In this document: one piece after another, positions 15,462 through 24,281 of the stretch
How positions within the stretch are numbered: the first letter of the stretch is position 1
How the letters are laid out: each line of letters begins with the position of its first letter
Source of the DNA: JADJEK01 sp052034255
GTDB taxonomy: Bacteria; Planctomycetota; B15-G4; JADJEK01
Assembly: GCA_052034255.1 (NCBI GenBank)
Contig: JBPOIU010000211.1
Span: 1 to 25,820 of the forward strand
DNA length: 25,820 nt
Direction: 5' to 3'
Notes under the pieces: generated by a model
Databases searched by the model: none
The model's input: only the letters and a program-made list of their open reading frames with translations
Told to the model about the DNA's origin: nothing
Program-made: the position numbers and the translations under genes

Positions 15462-17909
15462 ATGCGCGCATGGCTCGCTCTCGCCGTCGTCGTTCCTTGC
15501 TGCGTCACGCGGATCGCCGCCGCACAGGATCCGAGTTACCAACGGCCTCCGGAGCCGATTGCGCGCATCCTCGACGCCGAACCGCTGCCCTCGATGTGGG
15601 TCAGTCCGTCGGGTCGCCACCTGCTGTTCGGTCGCCGACGCGCGATGCCGTCGATCGCGGAGTTCGCGCGCCCGGTGCTCGGTCTGGCCGGTGCGCGGAT
15701 CGATCCGAGCACCAACGGGCCCGCGTTCGCGCGCTCGACGTTCTTCCGCGAGTTGGTGCTGCTGGACCTCGCCACCCGCAAAGAGCGCGTGGTGATGATG
15801 CCGGCGTCGGACCGGATCGGCGCGCCGCAGTGGTCGAGCGTCGGCGACGCGTTCGCGTTCACGGTCACGTCCGATCTGGGCGTGCAACTCTGGGTTTGCG
15901 ACGTCATGTCCGCGCAGGCTCGATCCGTGACTCCGCCGGTGTTGAACGCGGCGTTCGTGCGCAGTCCCTTCCGCTGGCTCGCGGACGGCCGCGGCTTGAT
16001 CGCGACCGTCGTGGTGCGGGATCGCGGCGCGGCGCCCCCGACGGATCGAGCTCCGCTCGGCCCGATCGTCCAAGAGACCGCAGGCAAGGCTGCCGCGTCG
16101 TGGACGTACACCGACGTGCTGACATCGCCGGAGAAGGAAGCCCAATTCGAGTACTACGGCGGCTGCCAGCTCGTGCGCATCGATCTCGGCGGCAAGCTCG
16201 CGATGCTCGGCGCGCCGGCGATCATCACGGACTTCGCACCGTCGCCCGATGGGCAGTACGTCTACGTGACCAGCGTGCATCGGCCGTACTCGCGGGTCGA
16301 GCCGCTGTCGTCGTTCCCGACGCGCCACGTGATCCTCGATCGTGCAGGCAACGTGGTGCGGGAACTCGCCGACACCGGCTTGTCCGAACTCCCGCCGATT
16401 CCGCCCGATCGCGTCGCGCTCGGCCCACGCGCGGCGACGTGGAAAGCCGACGCGGACGCGACGCTGACGTGGGCCGAGGCGATCGACGGCGGCGACCCGT
16501 CGCGCGCCGCCGACGTGCGCGATCGCGTGTTCACGCTGGCCGCGCCGTTCGATGCCGCGCCGCAGCCGCTCGTGGATCTCGCGTGGCGTTTCGGGTCGAT
16601 CGTCGCGCTGCGTGAGGACTTGGCGTTCGTGACCGAATCGTGGTGGTCGACGCGCCGCACGCGGACGTGGGCGATCGATCCTCGAAACTCCGCCGTCGCA
16701 CCGCGCGTCGTGTTCGATCGGTCGTCGCAGGACGCGTACGCGGATCCGGGATCGGTCCTGACGCGCACCTCCGAGCGCGGGACGCCGGTCGCTTGGACCA
16801 CGCCCGACGGCAAGTTCGCGTACCTCGCGGGTCGCGGCGCATCGGACGCCGGAGAGTTCCCGTTCCTCGACCGCATCGATCTCACGAGCTGGTCGCGCGA
16901 GCGGTTGTGGCGGTGCGAAGCGCCGTTCTACGAAGAGGTCATCGACTTGCTCGATGCGACGGCGTCGGTGTTCCTGACCCGTCGCGAGTCGGTGACGGTG
17001 CCGCAGAACGTCGTGCGCCATGGCCCCGACGGCAAGGCCGACGTCCTGACGTCCTTGCGGGATCCGGCACCCGAGTTCGCGACCGTCACTCCCGAGTTGA
17101 TCACGTACACGCGCAAGGACGGAGTCGCGCTGTCGGCGACCATGCTGCTGCCGCCCGGCTACACGAAAGACCAAGGGCCGCTGCCGTTCGTGTTCTGGGC
17201 CTATCCGACGGAGTTCAAGGACAGGGCCGCCGCAGGACAGGTGCGCGGTTCGCCGTATCGCTTCACGCGGCCGAGCGGAGGATCGCGCGATCATCTGTTC
17301 CTGCTGACGCAGGGCTACGGAATCCTCGACGATCCGAAGATGCCGATCATCGGCGAAGGGGATCGCCAACCGAACGACACGTACGTCGAACAGTTGGTCG
17401 CGAGCGCGCAGGCCGCCGTGGACGCAGTGGTGGAGCGCGGAGTCGCTGATCGCGCGCGGATCGCGGTCGGCGGTCACAGCTACGGCGCGTTCATGACCGC
17501 GAACTTGCTCGCGCATTCGGATCTGTTCGCGACCGGCATCGCGCGCAGCGGCGCCTACAACCGCACGCTGACGCCATTCGGGTTCCAAGCCGAACCGCGG
17601 TCGTTCTGGGAAGCGCAGGACACGTACATCGCGATGTCGCCCTTCACGGTCGCGCCGCGCATCGACGAGCCGATCCTGCTGATCCACGGGCAGAACGACA
17701 GCAACTCGGGCACGTTCCCGATCCAGACCGAGCGGCTGTACGCGGCGATCAAGGGCAACGGCGGAACCGCGCGTTACGTCCAGTTGCCGTTCGAGGATCA
17801 CGGGTACCGCGCGCGAGAAAGCGTCGGTCACGTGCTGTGGGAGATGTGCACGTGGCTCGACGCGCACGTGAAGTCGAGTGGCATGGCGCGCGACGGCGCG
17901 CCGAAGTGA
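15462..17909 (+). CDS. Secreted S9 family serine peptidase, S9D glutamyl endopeptidase-like
   Basis: An 815-residue peptidase. Residues 1-23 form a signal peptide (MRAWLALAVVVPCCVTRIAA, then AQ), so it acts in the periplasm or outside. Residues about 40-560 have the repeating pattern of a beta-propeller gate, such as 'PSMWVSPSGRHLLFG' and 'ITDFAPSPDGQYVYV'. The alpha/beta hydrolase domain carries the triad Ser673 in 'GGHSYGAFMTANLLAHS', Asp746 in 'HGQNDSNSG' and His780 in 'FEDHGYRARES'. 'ARSGAYNRTLTPFGFQAEPR' matches what I recall of chloroplast and bacterial glutamyl endopeptidases (S9D), implying cleavage after Glu; related prolyl oligopeptidase or acylaminoacyl-peptidase activity remains possible. 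ATG 15462 is set by GGAGG and the signal peptide; the 28 in-frame codons upstream are unconserved. It follows the ATPase gene by 93 bases and may have its own promoter. Confidence 0.92.
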   Translation: MRAWLALAVVVPCCVTRIAAAQDPSYQRPPEPIARILDAEPLPSMWVSPSGRHLLFGRRRAMPSIAEFARPVLGLAGARIDPSTNGPAFARSTFFRELVLLDLATRKERVVMMPASDRIGAPQWSSVGDAFAFTVTSDLGVQLWVCDVMSAQARSVTPPVLNAAFVRSPFRWLADGRGLIATVVVRDRGAAPPTDRAPLGPIVQETAGKAAASWTYTDVLTSPEKEAQFEYYGGCQLVRIDLGGKLAMLGAPAIITDFAPSPDGQYVYVTSVHRPYSRVEPLSSFPTRHVILDRAGNVVRELADTGLSELPPIPPDRVALGPRAATWKADADATLTWAEAIDGGDPSRAADVRDRVFTLAAPFDAAPQPLVDLAWRFGSIVALREDLAFVTESWWSTRRTRTWAIDPRNSAVAPRVVFDRSSQDAYADPGSVLTRTSERGTPVAWTTPDGKFAYLAGRGASDAGEFPFLDRIDLTSWSRERLWRCEAPFYEEVIDLLDATASVFLTRRESVTVPQNVVRHGPDGKADVLTSLRDPAPEFATVTPELITYTRKDGVALSATMLLPPGYTKDQGPLPFVFWAYPTEFKDRAAAGQVRGSPYRFTRPSGGSRDHLFLLTQGYGILDDPKMPIIGEGDRQPNDTYVEQLVASAQAAVDAVVERGVADRARIAVGGHSYGAFMTANLLAHSDLFATGIARSGAYNRTLTPFGFQAEPRSFWEAQDTYIAMSPFTVAPRIDEPILLIHGQNDSNSGTFPIQTERLYAAIKGNGGTARYVQLPFEDHGYRARESVGHVLWEMCTWLDAHVKSSGMARDGAPK

Positions 17910-17920
17910 GACCGATCGCC

Positions 17921-17949
17921 GAGCGGAGTCCGCGGCCGAACGTCCGCTC
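17921..17949. terminator. Possible bidirectional terminator hairpin between convergent genes
   Basis: GAGCGGA (17921-17927) is complementary to TCCGCTC (17943-17949) around a 15-base GC-rich loop. It lies in the 69-base gap between the S9 peptidase and the chemotaxis gene, which converge. There is no T tract on either strand, so intrinsic termination is uncertain. Confidence 0.35.
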
Positions 17950-17978
17950 TGCGACGTGGGATGCGTGGCCCGACTCGG

Positions 17979-19373
17979 TCAGACCTTGAAGCGGCTGACG
18001 AGCTGCGTGAGCCCGCTCGACATGTGCATCAGATCGGACGACGCCTTCGCGGTCGCGGAGGCCGCCGACGACGTGCTCTGCGCCGCGATCGCCACACCCG
18101 AGATGTTCTGCGCGATCTCCGACGTCCCGCGCGCGGCTTCGCCGATGTTGCGTTGGATTTCGTTCGTCGTCGCGTTCTGCTCTTCCACGGCGCTGGCGAT
18201 CGTGGCCTGTAGATCGTTGATCTGATTGATGATCGACGAGATCTCGGCGATCGCCTCGACCGACTGCTTGGCATCGCGCTGGATCGTCTCGATCATCCGC
18301 GAGATGTCGCCGGTCGCCTTCGTGGTCTCCTTCGCCAGTTCCTTGACCTCGTTCGCGACCACGGCGAAGCCCTTGCCGGCCTCGCCGGCGCGCGCGGCCT
18401 CGATCGTCGCGTTCAACGCCAGCAGATTGGTCTGCTGTGCGATCGAGGTGATGACCTTCACGATCTTCCCGATCTCGTCGCTGCTCTGACCGAGCTTCTC
18501 GACGGTCGAGTTCGTGTCGTGCGCGACCTTCACGGCGCCGGTCGCGACGCGGGCGGCGTCGCTCGCGCTCTTCGAGATCTCGCGGATGCTCAACGACAGC
18601 TGTTCGGTCGATTGCGCGACGGTTTGAACGCTCTTGTTCACTTGCTCCGACGCGGCGGCGACGACACCGGCTTGCGCCGACGTCTCTTCCGAGTTCGCGC
18701 CCATCTGCGACGCGAGGCGCGTCAGTTCGTCGGACGCCACGTTCAACGACGAGGCGTTGTTGCCGATTTCGCCGATGCTCTGGCGCAGATCGGTGAGGAA
18801 CTTCGACAGGCCAGCGCCCATGTGGCCGATCGCGTCGTCGCCGCGGACCGTGATGTCGTGCGTCAGGTCCCCGCGCGCGGCGGCGTTCACGACTTCGAGC
18901 ATCGCGTCGACCTTCGATCGCAGTTCGGCGGCGAGTTGGCGCTCGCGTTCGTTGGCCTCCTGGACCTTGCGCTCGGCTTCGACGCGCTTCGTGACGACTT
19001 CCCACGACACCATCGTCCCGACGTGCTTGCCGCCCGAGTCGTGGACCGCGCTCGCCTCGAGGCTGACCACCTCGTTGCCGAGCGGGAACTGCGTCCGGTG
19101 CGGCAGGTTCCGCGGGTCGGCGAGCAGCGCGCGCTGGCGCGCAGGGGTCTTGTGGAAGATGTCGATCGAGCGCCCGACGACTTCGTCCGCGGGCACCGGC
19201 AGCAGTTGCTGGATCGCCTTCAGCTGACGCAATGACGCCGGGTTGATGTAGCGGATCACCAAGTCCATGTCCGCGAACATCACATTGATCGGCACGTTGT
19301 CGAGCATCGTGCGCAGCCAGTTCGGATCCGAGTGGATGCGCGTCGAGCGGAAGATGCTGGTCATCGTGGGCAT
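17979..19373 (-). CDS. Soluble PAS-HAMP methyl-accepting chemotaxis protein
   Basis: A 464-residue cytoplasmic chemoreceptor. No membrane segment or signal peptide is present. A PAS domain covers about residues 18-130, with 'NVMFADMDLVIRYINPASLR' and then 'EVVGRSIDIFHKTPARQR' and 'GTMVSWEVVTKRVEAE'; this PAS type is common in soluble receptors and should sense an internal signal. A HAMP-like segment follows (about 150-205, 'AARGDLTHDITVRGDD'). The MCP signalling domain runs from about 215 to the end, with the hairpin tip 'QQTNLLALNATIEAARAGEA' that contacts CheA and CheW. Many Glu/Gln pairs along the helices could be methylated. There is no C-terminal CheR/CheB docking pentapeptide; it ends 'LVSRFKV'. 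I chose ATG 19373, though ATG at 19364 would be three codons shorter. The upstream open frame is Arg/Ser-rich and unconserved. No che genes lie in the window, so its partners are elsewhere. Confidence 0.93.
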   Translation of the reverse strand: MPTMTSIFRSTRIHSDPNWLRTMLDNVPINVMFADMDLVIRYINPASLRQLKAIQQLLPVPADEVVGRSIDIFHKTPARQRALLADPRNLPHRTQFPLGNEVVSLEASAVHDSGGKHVGTMVSWEVVTKRVEAERKVQEANERERQLAAELRSKVDAMLEVVNAAARGDLTHDITVRGDDAIGHMGAGLSKFLTDLRQSIGEIGNNASSLNVASDELTRLASQMGANSEETSAQAGVVAAASEQVNKSVQTVAQSTEQLSLSIREISKSASDAARVATGAVKVAHDTNSTVEKLGQSSDEIGKIVKVITSIAQQTNLLALNATIEAARAGEAGKGFAVVANEVKELAKETTKATGDISRMIETIQRDAKQSVEAIAEISSIINQINDLQATIASAVEEQNATTNEIQRNIGEAARGTSEIAQNISGVAIAAQSTSSAASATAKASSDLMHMSSGLTQLVSRFKV

Positions 19374-19895
19374 GGCGGAGCGACTCCGGTGGCGGTTTGC
19401 GTGCGGCTCGTCGATTCGCCGAGAAGCGAACGACAGCCGGCGATGCAGTCGCATGTCGAACGCACGTGGCCAGTCGCTGAATGCCTCAGTCGTTGCTTTT
19501 TCGGATCGGTTGCTCGGATTTGCGATCGCGAAACACGCGGGCGACGCCAACGGGCGGGGATGCGACAGAATCGGTCGAATCGACCGATCGCGCGTGTTCC
19601 ACGCGCTTGCGTTGAAACAACGCGACATCGTCACCCCCCGGCGCGAACACCGTGTCGGGCCCGCTTCGCGCGCCGTTCTTGGGCTCTACGGTGGATCGCC
19701 CGCTCTCGCGGCGGCGGGCAGTCGCGCGAACCGCGGCGGTGGAACGGCGGCGTTCGGGGTTACACTCCCGCCTCGGTCCATCGGAACGACCCCCTGCCGT
19801 TCGCCGCCCGTTGCCTGAGGATGACGTCGAGCCCAGAACGCTCGGCGATCGATCTCGGTGCGGCATCGACGCTCGGGGTCCCGCGGAGAGCCCCG
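19374..19895. other. Non-coding divergent region between the chemoreceptor and PSD1 genes
   Basis: This 522-base stretch separates divergent genes. It contains a 19-bp palindrome (19570-19588), a TTTGCGATCGCGAAA near-palindrome with central GCGATCGC (about 19518-19532), and TACACT at 19761-19766, which could be a -10 for the PSD1 gene but has no good -35. Open frames crossing it give Arg/Pro/Ser-rich translations without family features. If the PSD1 gene uses ATG 19821, the region ends at 19820. Confidence 0.7.
19570..19588. promoter_or_regulatory. 19-bp palindrome, candidate operator
   Basis: ATCGGTCGA (19570-19578) and TCGACCGAT (19580-19588) are exact reverse complements around a single central A. 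Perfect 9-bp arms with a one-base centre fit a dimeric repressor or activator site better than an RNA hairpin. It lies about 197 bases upstream of the chemoreceptor start and about 308 upstream of the PSD1 start. No regulator gene is adjacent. Confidence 0.5.
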
Positions 19896-22800
19896 GTGAA
19901 GTGGCGCGTTCATGCCGTGTGCGTCCGTGGATGCGCGGATGTCCTTCGGCGCAGCGCACGATCGGCCTGCGGCCGACTGCGTTCTGCGCGTGCGAGCGCG
20001 AGTGCATGCGCCCTCCTGGTCTGGCTGCTGCTCGGTTGGAGCGCGACGGCGCTCGAGCCCGCGCGCGGCGCTCGACCGGTCGACTTCTTCAAGGACGTGC
20101 GACCGATCCTCGCGCAGCATTGCTTCACCTGCCATGGCCCGGATGCGGAGCGTCGCAAGGGCGATCTGCGTCTCGATCTGCGGGAAGACGCATTCGCCGC
20201 GGTGCCCGAAGGCGGCGCGCCGTTCGTGCCAGGTGATCCCGCGGCGTCGACGGTGCTCGCTCGACTGAAGTCGACCGATCCGCACGAGCGCATGCCGAAG
20301 GACGCCGATCCTCTGTCGGAACGGCAGATCGAGACGATCGAGCGTTGGATCGAGCAGGGTGCGCCGTGGCACGACCACTGGGCGTTCATCGCGCCGCGAG
20401 CGCACGACGCACCGGCCGTCGAAGCTGCGAGTTGGGCGCGTGATCCTCTCGATCGCTTCGTGCTCGCACGCCTCGAACACGACGGCCTGCGCCCCGAGCC
20501 CGAAGCCTCGCGTGAGCAGTGGTTGCGCCGCGTGACGTTCGACCTCACCGGGTTGCCCCCGACGCCGGAGGAGCTCGATCGATTCGTGAAGGACGAGAGC
20601 GCCGACGCGTACGCCGCGGTCGTCGATCGCTTGCTCGCGTCGCCGCGATACGGGGAGCGCCAAGCCCAGGAGTGGCTCGACATCGCGCGGTACGCGGACA
20701 CGAACGGGTATCAGCGCGACGAGGGACGGGACAATTGGAAGTGGCGTGAGTGGGTGATCCACGCGTTCAACGCGAACATGCCCTACGACCGCTTCGGTAT
20801 CGAGCAACTCGCGGGGGATCTGCTCGAAGCCCCGACGCTCGAACAGCGGATCGCGACCGGCTTCAATCGCAATCACCCGACGAACTCGGAAGCGGGCGAA
20901 GAAGAGGACGAGTATCGCTCGGCGTACGTGATGGACCGCGTCCACACCACGGCGACGGCGTTCATGGGACTCACGCTGGCGTGCGCCCAGTGCCACGACC
21001 ACAAGTACGACCCGCTGTCGCAGAAGGACTTCTATTCGTTCTATGCGTTCTTCGACCAAGTCGCGGAGCGCGACTCCGACGGCTTCGGGTCGAGCAACCC
21101 GCGGCCGTCGCTACCGATCCCGAATCCGGATCAGGCTCCGCGGCTCGCCGATCTGACTGCGCGGATCGACGCGTTGAAGCAGCGCCTCACCGCCGACGAC
21201 CCGTTGAGCGATCGCGCGCAGGCGGACTGGGAGACGCGCCAACGCGCGAGTCTGGCCGAGCCGTTCCGGTGGGAGACGCTCGATCCGGCCGGCCTGCTGT
21301 CACGCAACGGATCGACGCTCGTTCGGCAACCCGACGGCTCGATCCTGTCGACGGGGCCGTCGCCGGTCCGCGACACGTACGACCTCGTGTTCCAACCCGG
21401 CAAGCGCACGATCCACGCGCTGCGACTCGAGGTATTGCCGGATCCGTCGACGCCAGGAGGCAAGTCGGGGCGCGCCGACGACGGGCGGTTCCTGCTGACG
21501 AGCCTCGAGCTGCGGAACTCCACGTTGTCGGAGAGCAAGGAGCCGCCGCTCGTCCACGTCGCGGTGGCGCAGGCCGACATCGAGCAGGAGCGTGATCCGG
21601 AGTCGAGCTTCCTGGACGCCACTCCGGGAGACGTCGCGAGCGCGATCGCCGTCGACGATGCCAATGCGGACGGCGGCGGCGACGGACCGCGCGGGTTCGG
21701 CAGCGGCTGGTGCGTCGTCGGCGATGCCATGAGCGAGCCGCACGCCGCGGTGCTGATCCCGCTCGAGCCGCTCGAGCTGAACGAAGCCGCAGTGTTGCGC
21801 ATGGCGCTGCATCACACGTCGCAGTCGAAGTACAAGGCGCTGATCGCGCGGTTCCGGATTTCGGTGACCGACGATCCGCGCATCCGCGAGCGCCTGCTGC
21901 CGGTCACGGCGAAGACGTGGAGCACGCTCGGTCCGTTCGGCGCGGAGCACGCGCCGGCGGCGTACGAAACCGCGTTCGAGCCCGAGACGTCGATCAAGGG
22001 CGGCATCGACTTGCGCAAGACGTTCGATCCGCCGGCACCGCCGGCACAGCAGAAGGCCGACGGCGGAACGTCAGGGCCGGGCAAAGGTGATGGCCCGGGC
22101 GCCGGCGGTGGTCCGGACGGCAAGAAGTCCGGTGGTGGCGGCGTGGGAGTGAAGCCCGACGCGCAACCCGAAGAAGTCGCCGCGACGAAAGCACCCGCTG
22201 CGCCCGCCGACGCCAAGGCGTCGCGCGGGGCTCCGGGTACGCCGACGGTGACTTCGCCCAAGGAAGCCGCAGAGCCCGCGCCGGGAGCGGCGAAGGACGA
22301 GCCGGTGGCCGCCGAGAAGCCGGTCGCGAAACCCGAGGGCAAGCCCGACGCGCCGCCCGCGCCGGCGAACGCCGCGGGTGGTGCGGAAGGCGGCCGCGGA
22401 CCGAAGAAACCCGAGAAGCTCGCGTGGCAGGAGCGCCCGACGTGGCGTGACGATCGCACGCAGTCCTTGCGCGGAGCCAGCGGCGACGTCGCGTTCTACC
22501 TGACGCGCAAGCTGGTCGCCGATCGTGCGCGCACCGTCGTGCTGCGGCTCGACGGTCCGGTCGGCGTGAAGGCGTGGTTGAACGGCGAACTCGTGTTCGG
22601 CGAAGCGCCGCCGAATCCAGCTCCGCCGTCGAAGGCCGAGCCCAAACGCAAGGACGACGACGACGACGACGCCATGTTCTTCGGCGACGGGTTTCCACGA
22701 CCAAGCTCCCCGAAGCGGACCGTTCGCGTCGGCATACGCGCGGGTGAGAACGAACTGGTCGTGAAGGCGATCTACGCGCTGCCGAAGGCGAAGGGTCGCG

Positions 22801-24251
22801 AAGGTGGCGCCGCGGGCGAGGCGAGCGAACCGGGCGGTATGGGTGGCATGGGCTTCGGTCGCTTCGGCGGCGCCGGCGCATCGTTCACGTCCGGAGTCGC
22901 CGTCGAGGGCGACGACGTCCTGAACTTCGAAGTGGCGACGCTGCTCGCGGAACCGCCGAGCGCTCCGCAGGACGCGGCGACACCCGCGTTGGAGCGCAAG
23001 CCGGTCGCGCGCGTTGCCGACACCAGCGCCGCGCCGAAAGTGACGCGGGAGCAGCGCCGCGCGCGGACGATCCGCGCGTGGTATCGCCGACACATCGATC
23101 CGATCGGGCGCGTGTTGGCGGCCGAGCTGGACAAACTCGAGGCCGAGCTGGAAACCGTGCGCAGCGCGGTGCCCGAAGCGATGGTCATGGAGGAGCGCCG
23201 CGATGCGCGCAAGACCTTCATGTTCAAGCGCGGGCAGTACAAGCACAAGGGCGCCGAAGTGAGTGCCGAGGTGCCGTCGATCCTGCCGCCGCTGGCGAAG
23301 GAGCTGCCGAAGAACCGGCTCGGGCTCGCGCGGTGGTTGTTCGCGCCGGAGCATCCGCTGACCGCGCGCGTCGCGGTCAATCGGATCTGGGCGCAGTATT
23401 TCGGCGTCGGTTTGGTGAAGACCGCCGAGGACTTTGGCGTGCGCAGCGAGCTGCCGTCGCACCCCGAATTGCTCGACACGCTCGCCGTCGAGTTCCGCGA
23501 GAGCGGTTGGGACATGAAGGCGCTGCACAAGCGGATCGTGCTGTCGGCGACGTATCGGCAAGCGGCGTCGATCACGCCGGAGAAGTGGGCGGCGGATCCC
23601 GAGAATCGAATGCTCGCGCGTGGGCCGCGCTTGCGGTTGTCGGCGGAGATGGTGCGGGACAACGCGCTGTACGCCGCGGGGTTGTTGGTCGAGAAACTCG
23701 GCGGCAAGAGCGCGAAGCCGTACCAGCCCGAAGGCCTGTGGAAGGCGATCACGGGCGGGCGCGACTGGAAGCGCGACGCGAACGAGGATCAGTACCGGCG
23801 CGGCATCTACGTCTACTGGAAGCGCGGTGTGCCCTACCCGTCGATGCTGACGTTCGACGCGGCGAAACGGGAGACGTGCACCGTGTCGCGCCCGCTGACG
23901 ACGACGCCACTCCAGTCGCTCGTGCTGTTGAACGATCCGGTGTACGTCGAAGCCGCGCGCGTGTTCGCGCAACGGCTGGTCAAGGAAGGCGGCAAGGACG
24001 ACGCGAAGCGACTGGCGTTGGGCTTCCGTTGGTGCACGTCCCGTACGCCGAGCGACGACGAGGTCGCGGTGCTGACGAAGCTGCTGGAGACGCAGCGCGG
24101 GCACTACGCGGCGGATCAAGAAGCCGCGAAGAAGCTGTTGACGGTCGGCGATGCCAAGGCCGACGCGAAGTTGGATGCGGCCGAATTGGCAGCATGGACC
24201 GGCGTCGCGCAGGCACTGCTCAATCTCGATGCCACGATCCATCGCGGCTGA
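19896..24251 (+). CDS. Secreted PSD1/DUF1549/DUF1553 planctomycete cytochrome-type protein with a long low-complexity insert
   Basis: A 1451-residue protein, longer than typical relatives of about 800-1100. After an Arg-rich N-terminus, a signal segment 'ACALLVWLLLGWSATA' is followed by the PSD1 c-type heme site C76-FT-C79-H80 (about 65-130). DUF1549 covers about 180-390, with 'RRVTFDLTGLPPTPEELDRF' and a second CxxCH, 'CAQCHDHKYDP' (C363, C366, H367). A beta-rich middle follows. Residues about 712-842 are Pro/Ala/Gly/Lys-rich linker. Next come a jelly-roll-like piece ('VKAWLNGELVF'), six Asp from residue 920 and a Gly/Met-rich run near 979-995. DUF1553 covers about 1140-1420, with 'NRIWAQYFGVGLVKTAEDFG' and 'TTTPLQSLVLLNDP'. 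Function is unproven; an exported redox or polysaccharide-related role with the adjacent DUF1501 protein is often proposed. GTG 19896 has GGAGAG seven bases upstream. ATG 19821 would add 25 residues, but its GAGG touches the start codon. Confidence 0.9.
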   Translation: MKWRVHAVCVRGCADVLRRSARSACGRLRSARASASACALLVWLLLGWSATALEPARGARPVDFFKDVRPILAQHCFTCHGPDAERRKGDLRLDLREDAFAAVPEGGAPFVPGDPAASTVLARLKSTDPHERMPKDADPLSERQIETIERWIEQGAPWHDHWAFIAPRAHDAPAVEAASWARDPLDRFVLARLEHDGLRPEPEASREQWLRRVTFDLTGLPPTPEELDRFVKDESADAYAAVVDRLLASPRYGERQAQEWLDIARYADTNGYQRDEGRDNWKWREWVIHAFNANMPYDRFGIEQLAGDLLEAPTLEQRIATGFNRNHPTNSEAGEEEDEYRSAYVMDRVHTTATAFMGLTLACAQCHDHKYDPLSQKDFYSFYAFFDQVAERDSDGFGSSNPRPSLPIPNPDQAPRLADLTARIDALKQRLTADDPLSDRAQADWETRQRASLAEPFRWETLDPAGLLSRNGSTLVRQPDGSILSTGPSPVRDTYDLVFQPGKRTIHALRLEVLPDPSTPGGKSGRADDGRFLLTSLELRNSTLSESKEPPLVHVAVAQADIEQERDPESSFLDATPGDVASAIAVDDANADGGGDGPRGFGSGWCVVGDAMSEPHAAVLIPLEPLELNEAAVLRMALHHTSQSKYKALIARFRISVTDDPRIRERLLPVTAKTWSTLGPFGAEHAPAAYETAFEPETSIKGGIDLRKTFDPPAPPAQQKADGGTSGPGKGDGPGAGGGPDGKKSGGGGVGVKPDAQPEEVAATKAPAAPADAKASRGAPGTPTVTSPKEAAEPAPGAAKDEPVAAEKPVAKPEGKPDAPPAPANAAGGAEGGRGPKKPEKLAWQERPTWRDDRTQSLRGASGDVAFYLTRKLVADRARTVVLRLDGPVGVKAWLNGELVFGEAPPNPAPPSKAEPKRKDDDDDDAMFFGDGFPRPSSPKRTVRVGIRAGENELVVKAIYALPKAKGREGGAAGEASEPGGMGGMGFGRFGGAGASFTSGVAVEGDDVLNFEVATLLAEPPSAPQDAATPALERKPVARVADTSAAPKVTREQRRARTIRAWYRRHIDPIGRVLAAELDKLEAELETVRSAVPEAMVMEERRDARKTFMFKRGQYKHKGAEVSAEVPSILPPLAKELPKNRLGLARWLFAPEHPLTARVAVNRIWAQYFGVGLVKTAEDFGVRSELPSHPELLDTLAVEFRESGWDMKALHKRIVLSATYRQAASITPEKWAADPENRMLARGPRLRLSAEMVRDNALYAAGLLVEKLGGKSAKPYQPEGLWKAITGGRDWKRDANEDQYRRGIYVYWKRGVPYPSMLTFDAAKRETCTVSRPLTTTPLQSLVLLNDPVYVEAARVFAQRLVKEGGKDDAKRLALGFRWCTSRTPSDDEVAVLTKLLETQRGHYAADQEAAKKLLTVGDAKADAKLDAAELAAWTGVAQALLNLDATIHRG

Positions 24252-24281
24252 TTTCGATTCGAACCGAACAGGAAGCGAGCC

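Noticed and set aside
14457..17867. 1136-codon open frame on the minus strand
   Set aside because: It is antisense to the ATPase and S9 peptidase genes, the translation is Arg/His/Asp-rich with no family motif, and the sense genes are certain. High GC removes stop codons from this frame.
19267..19818. 183-codon plus-strand frame in the divergent region
   Set aside because: Its first part is antisense to the chemoreceptor and the rest is low-complexity Arg/Ser/Pro sequence with no motif.
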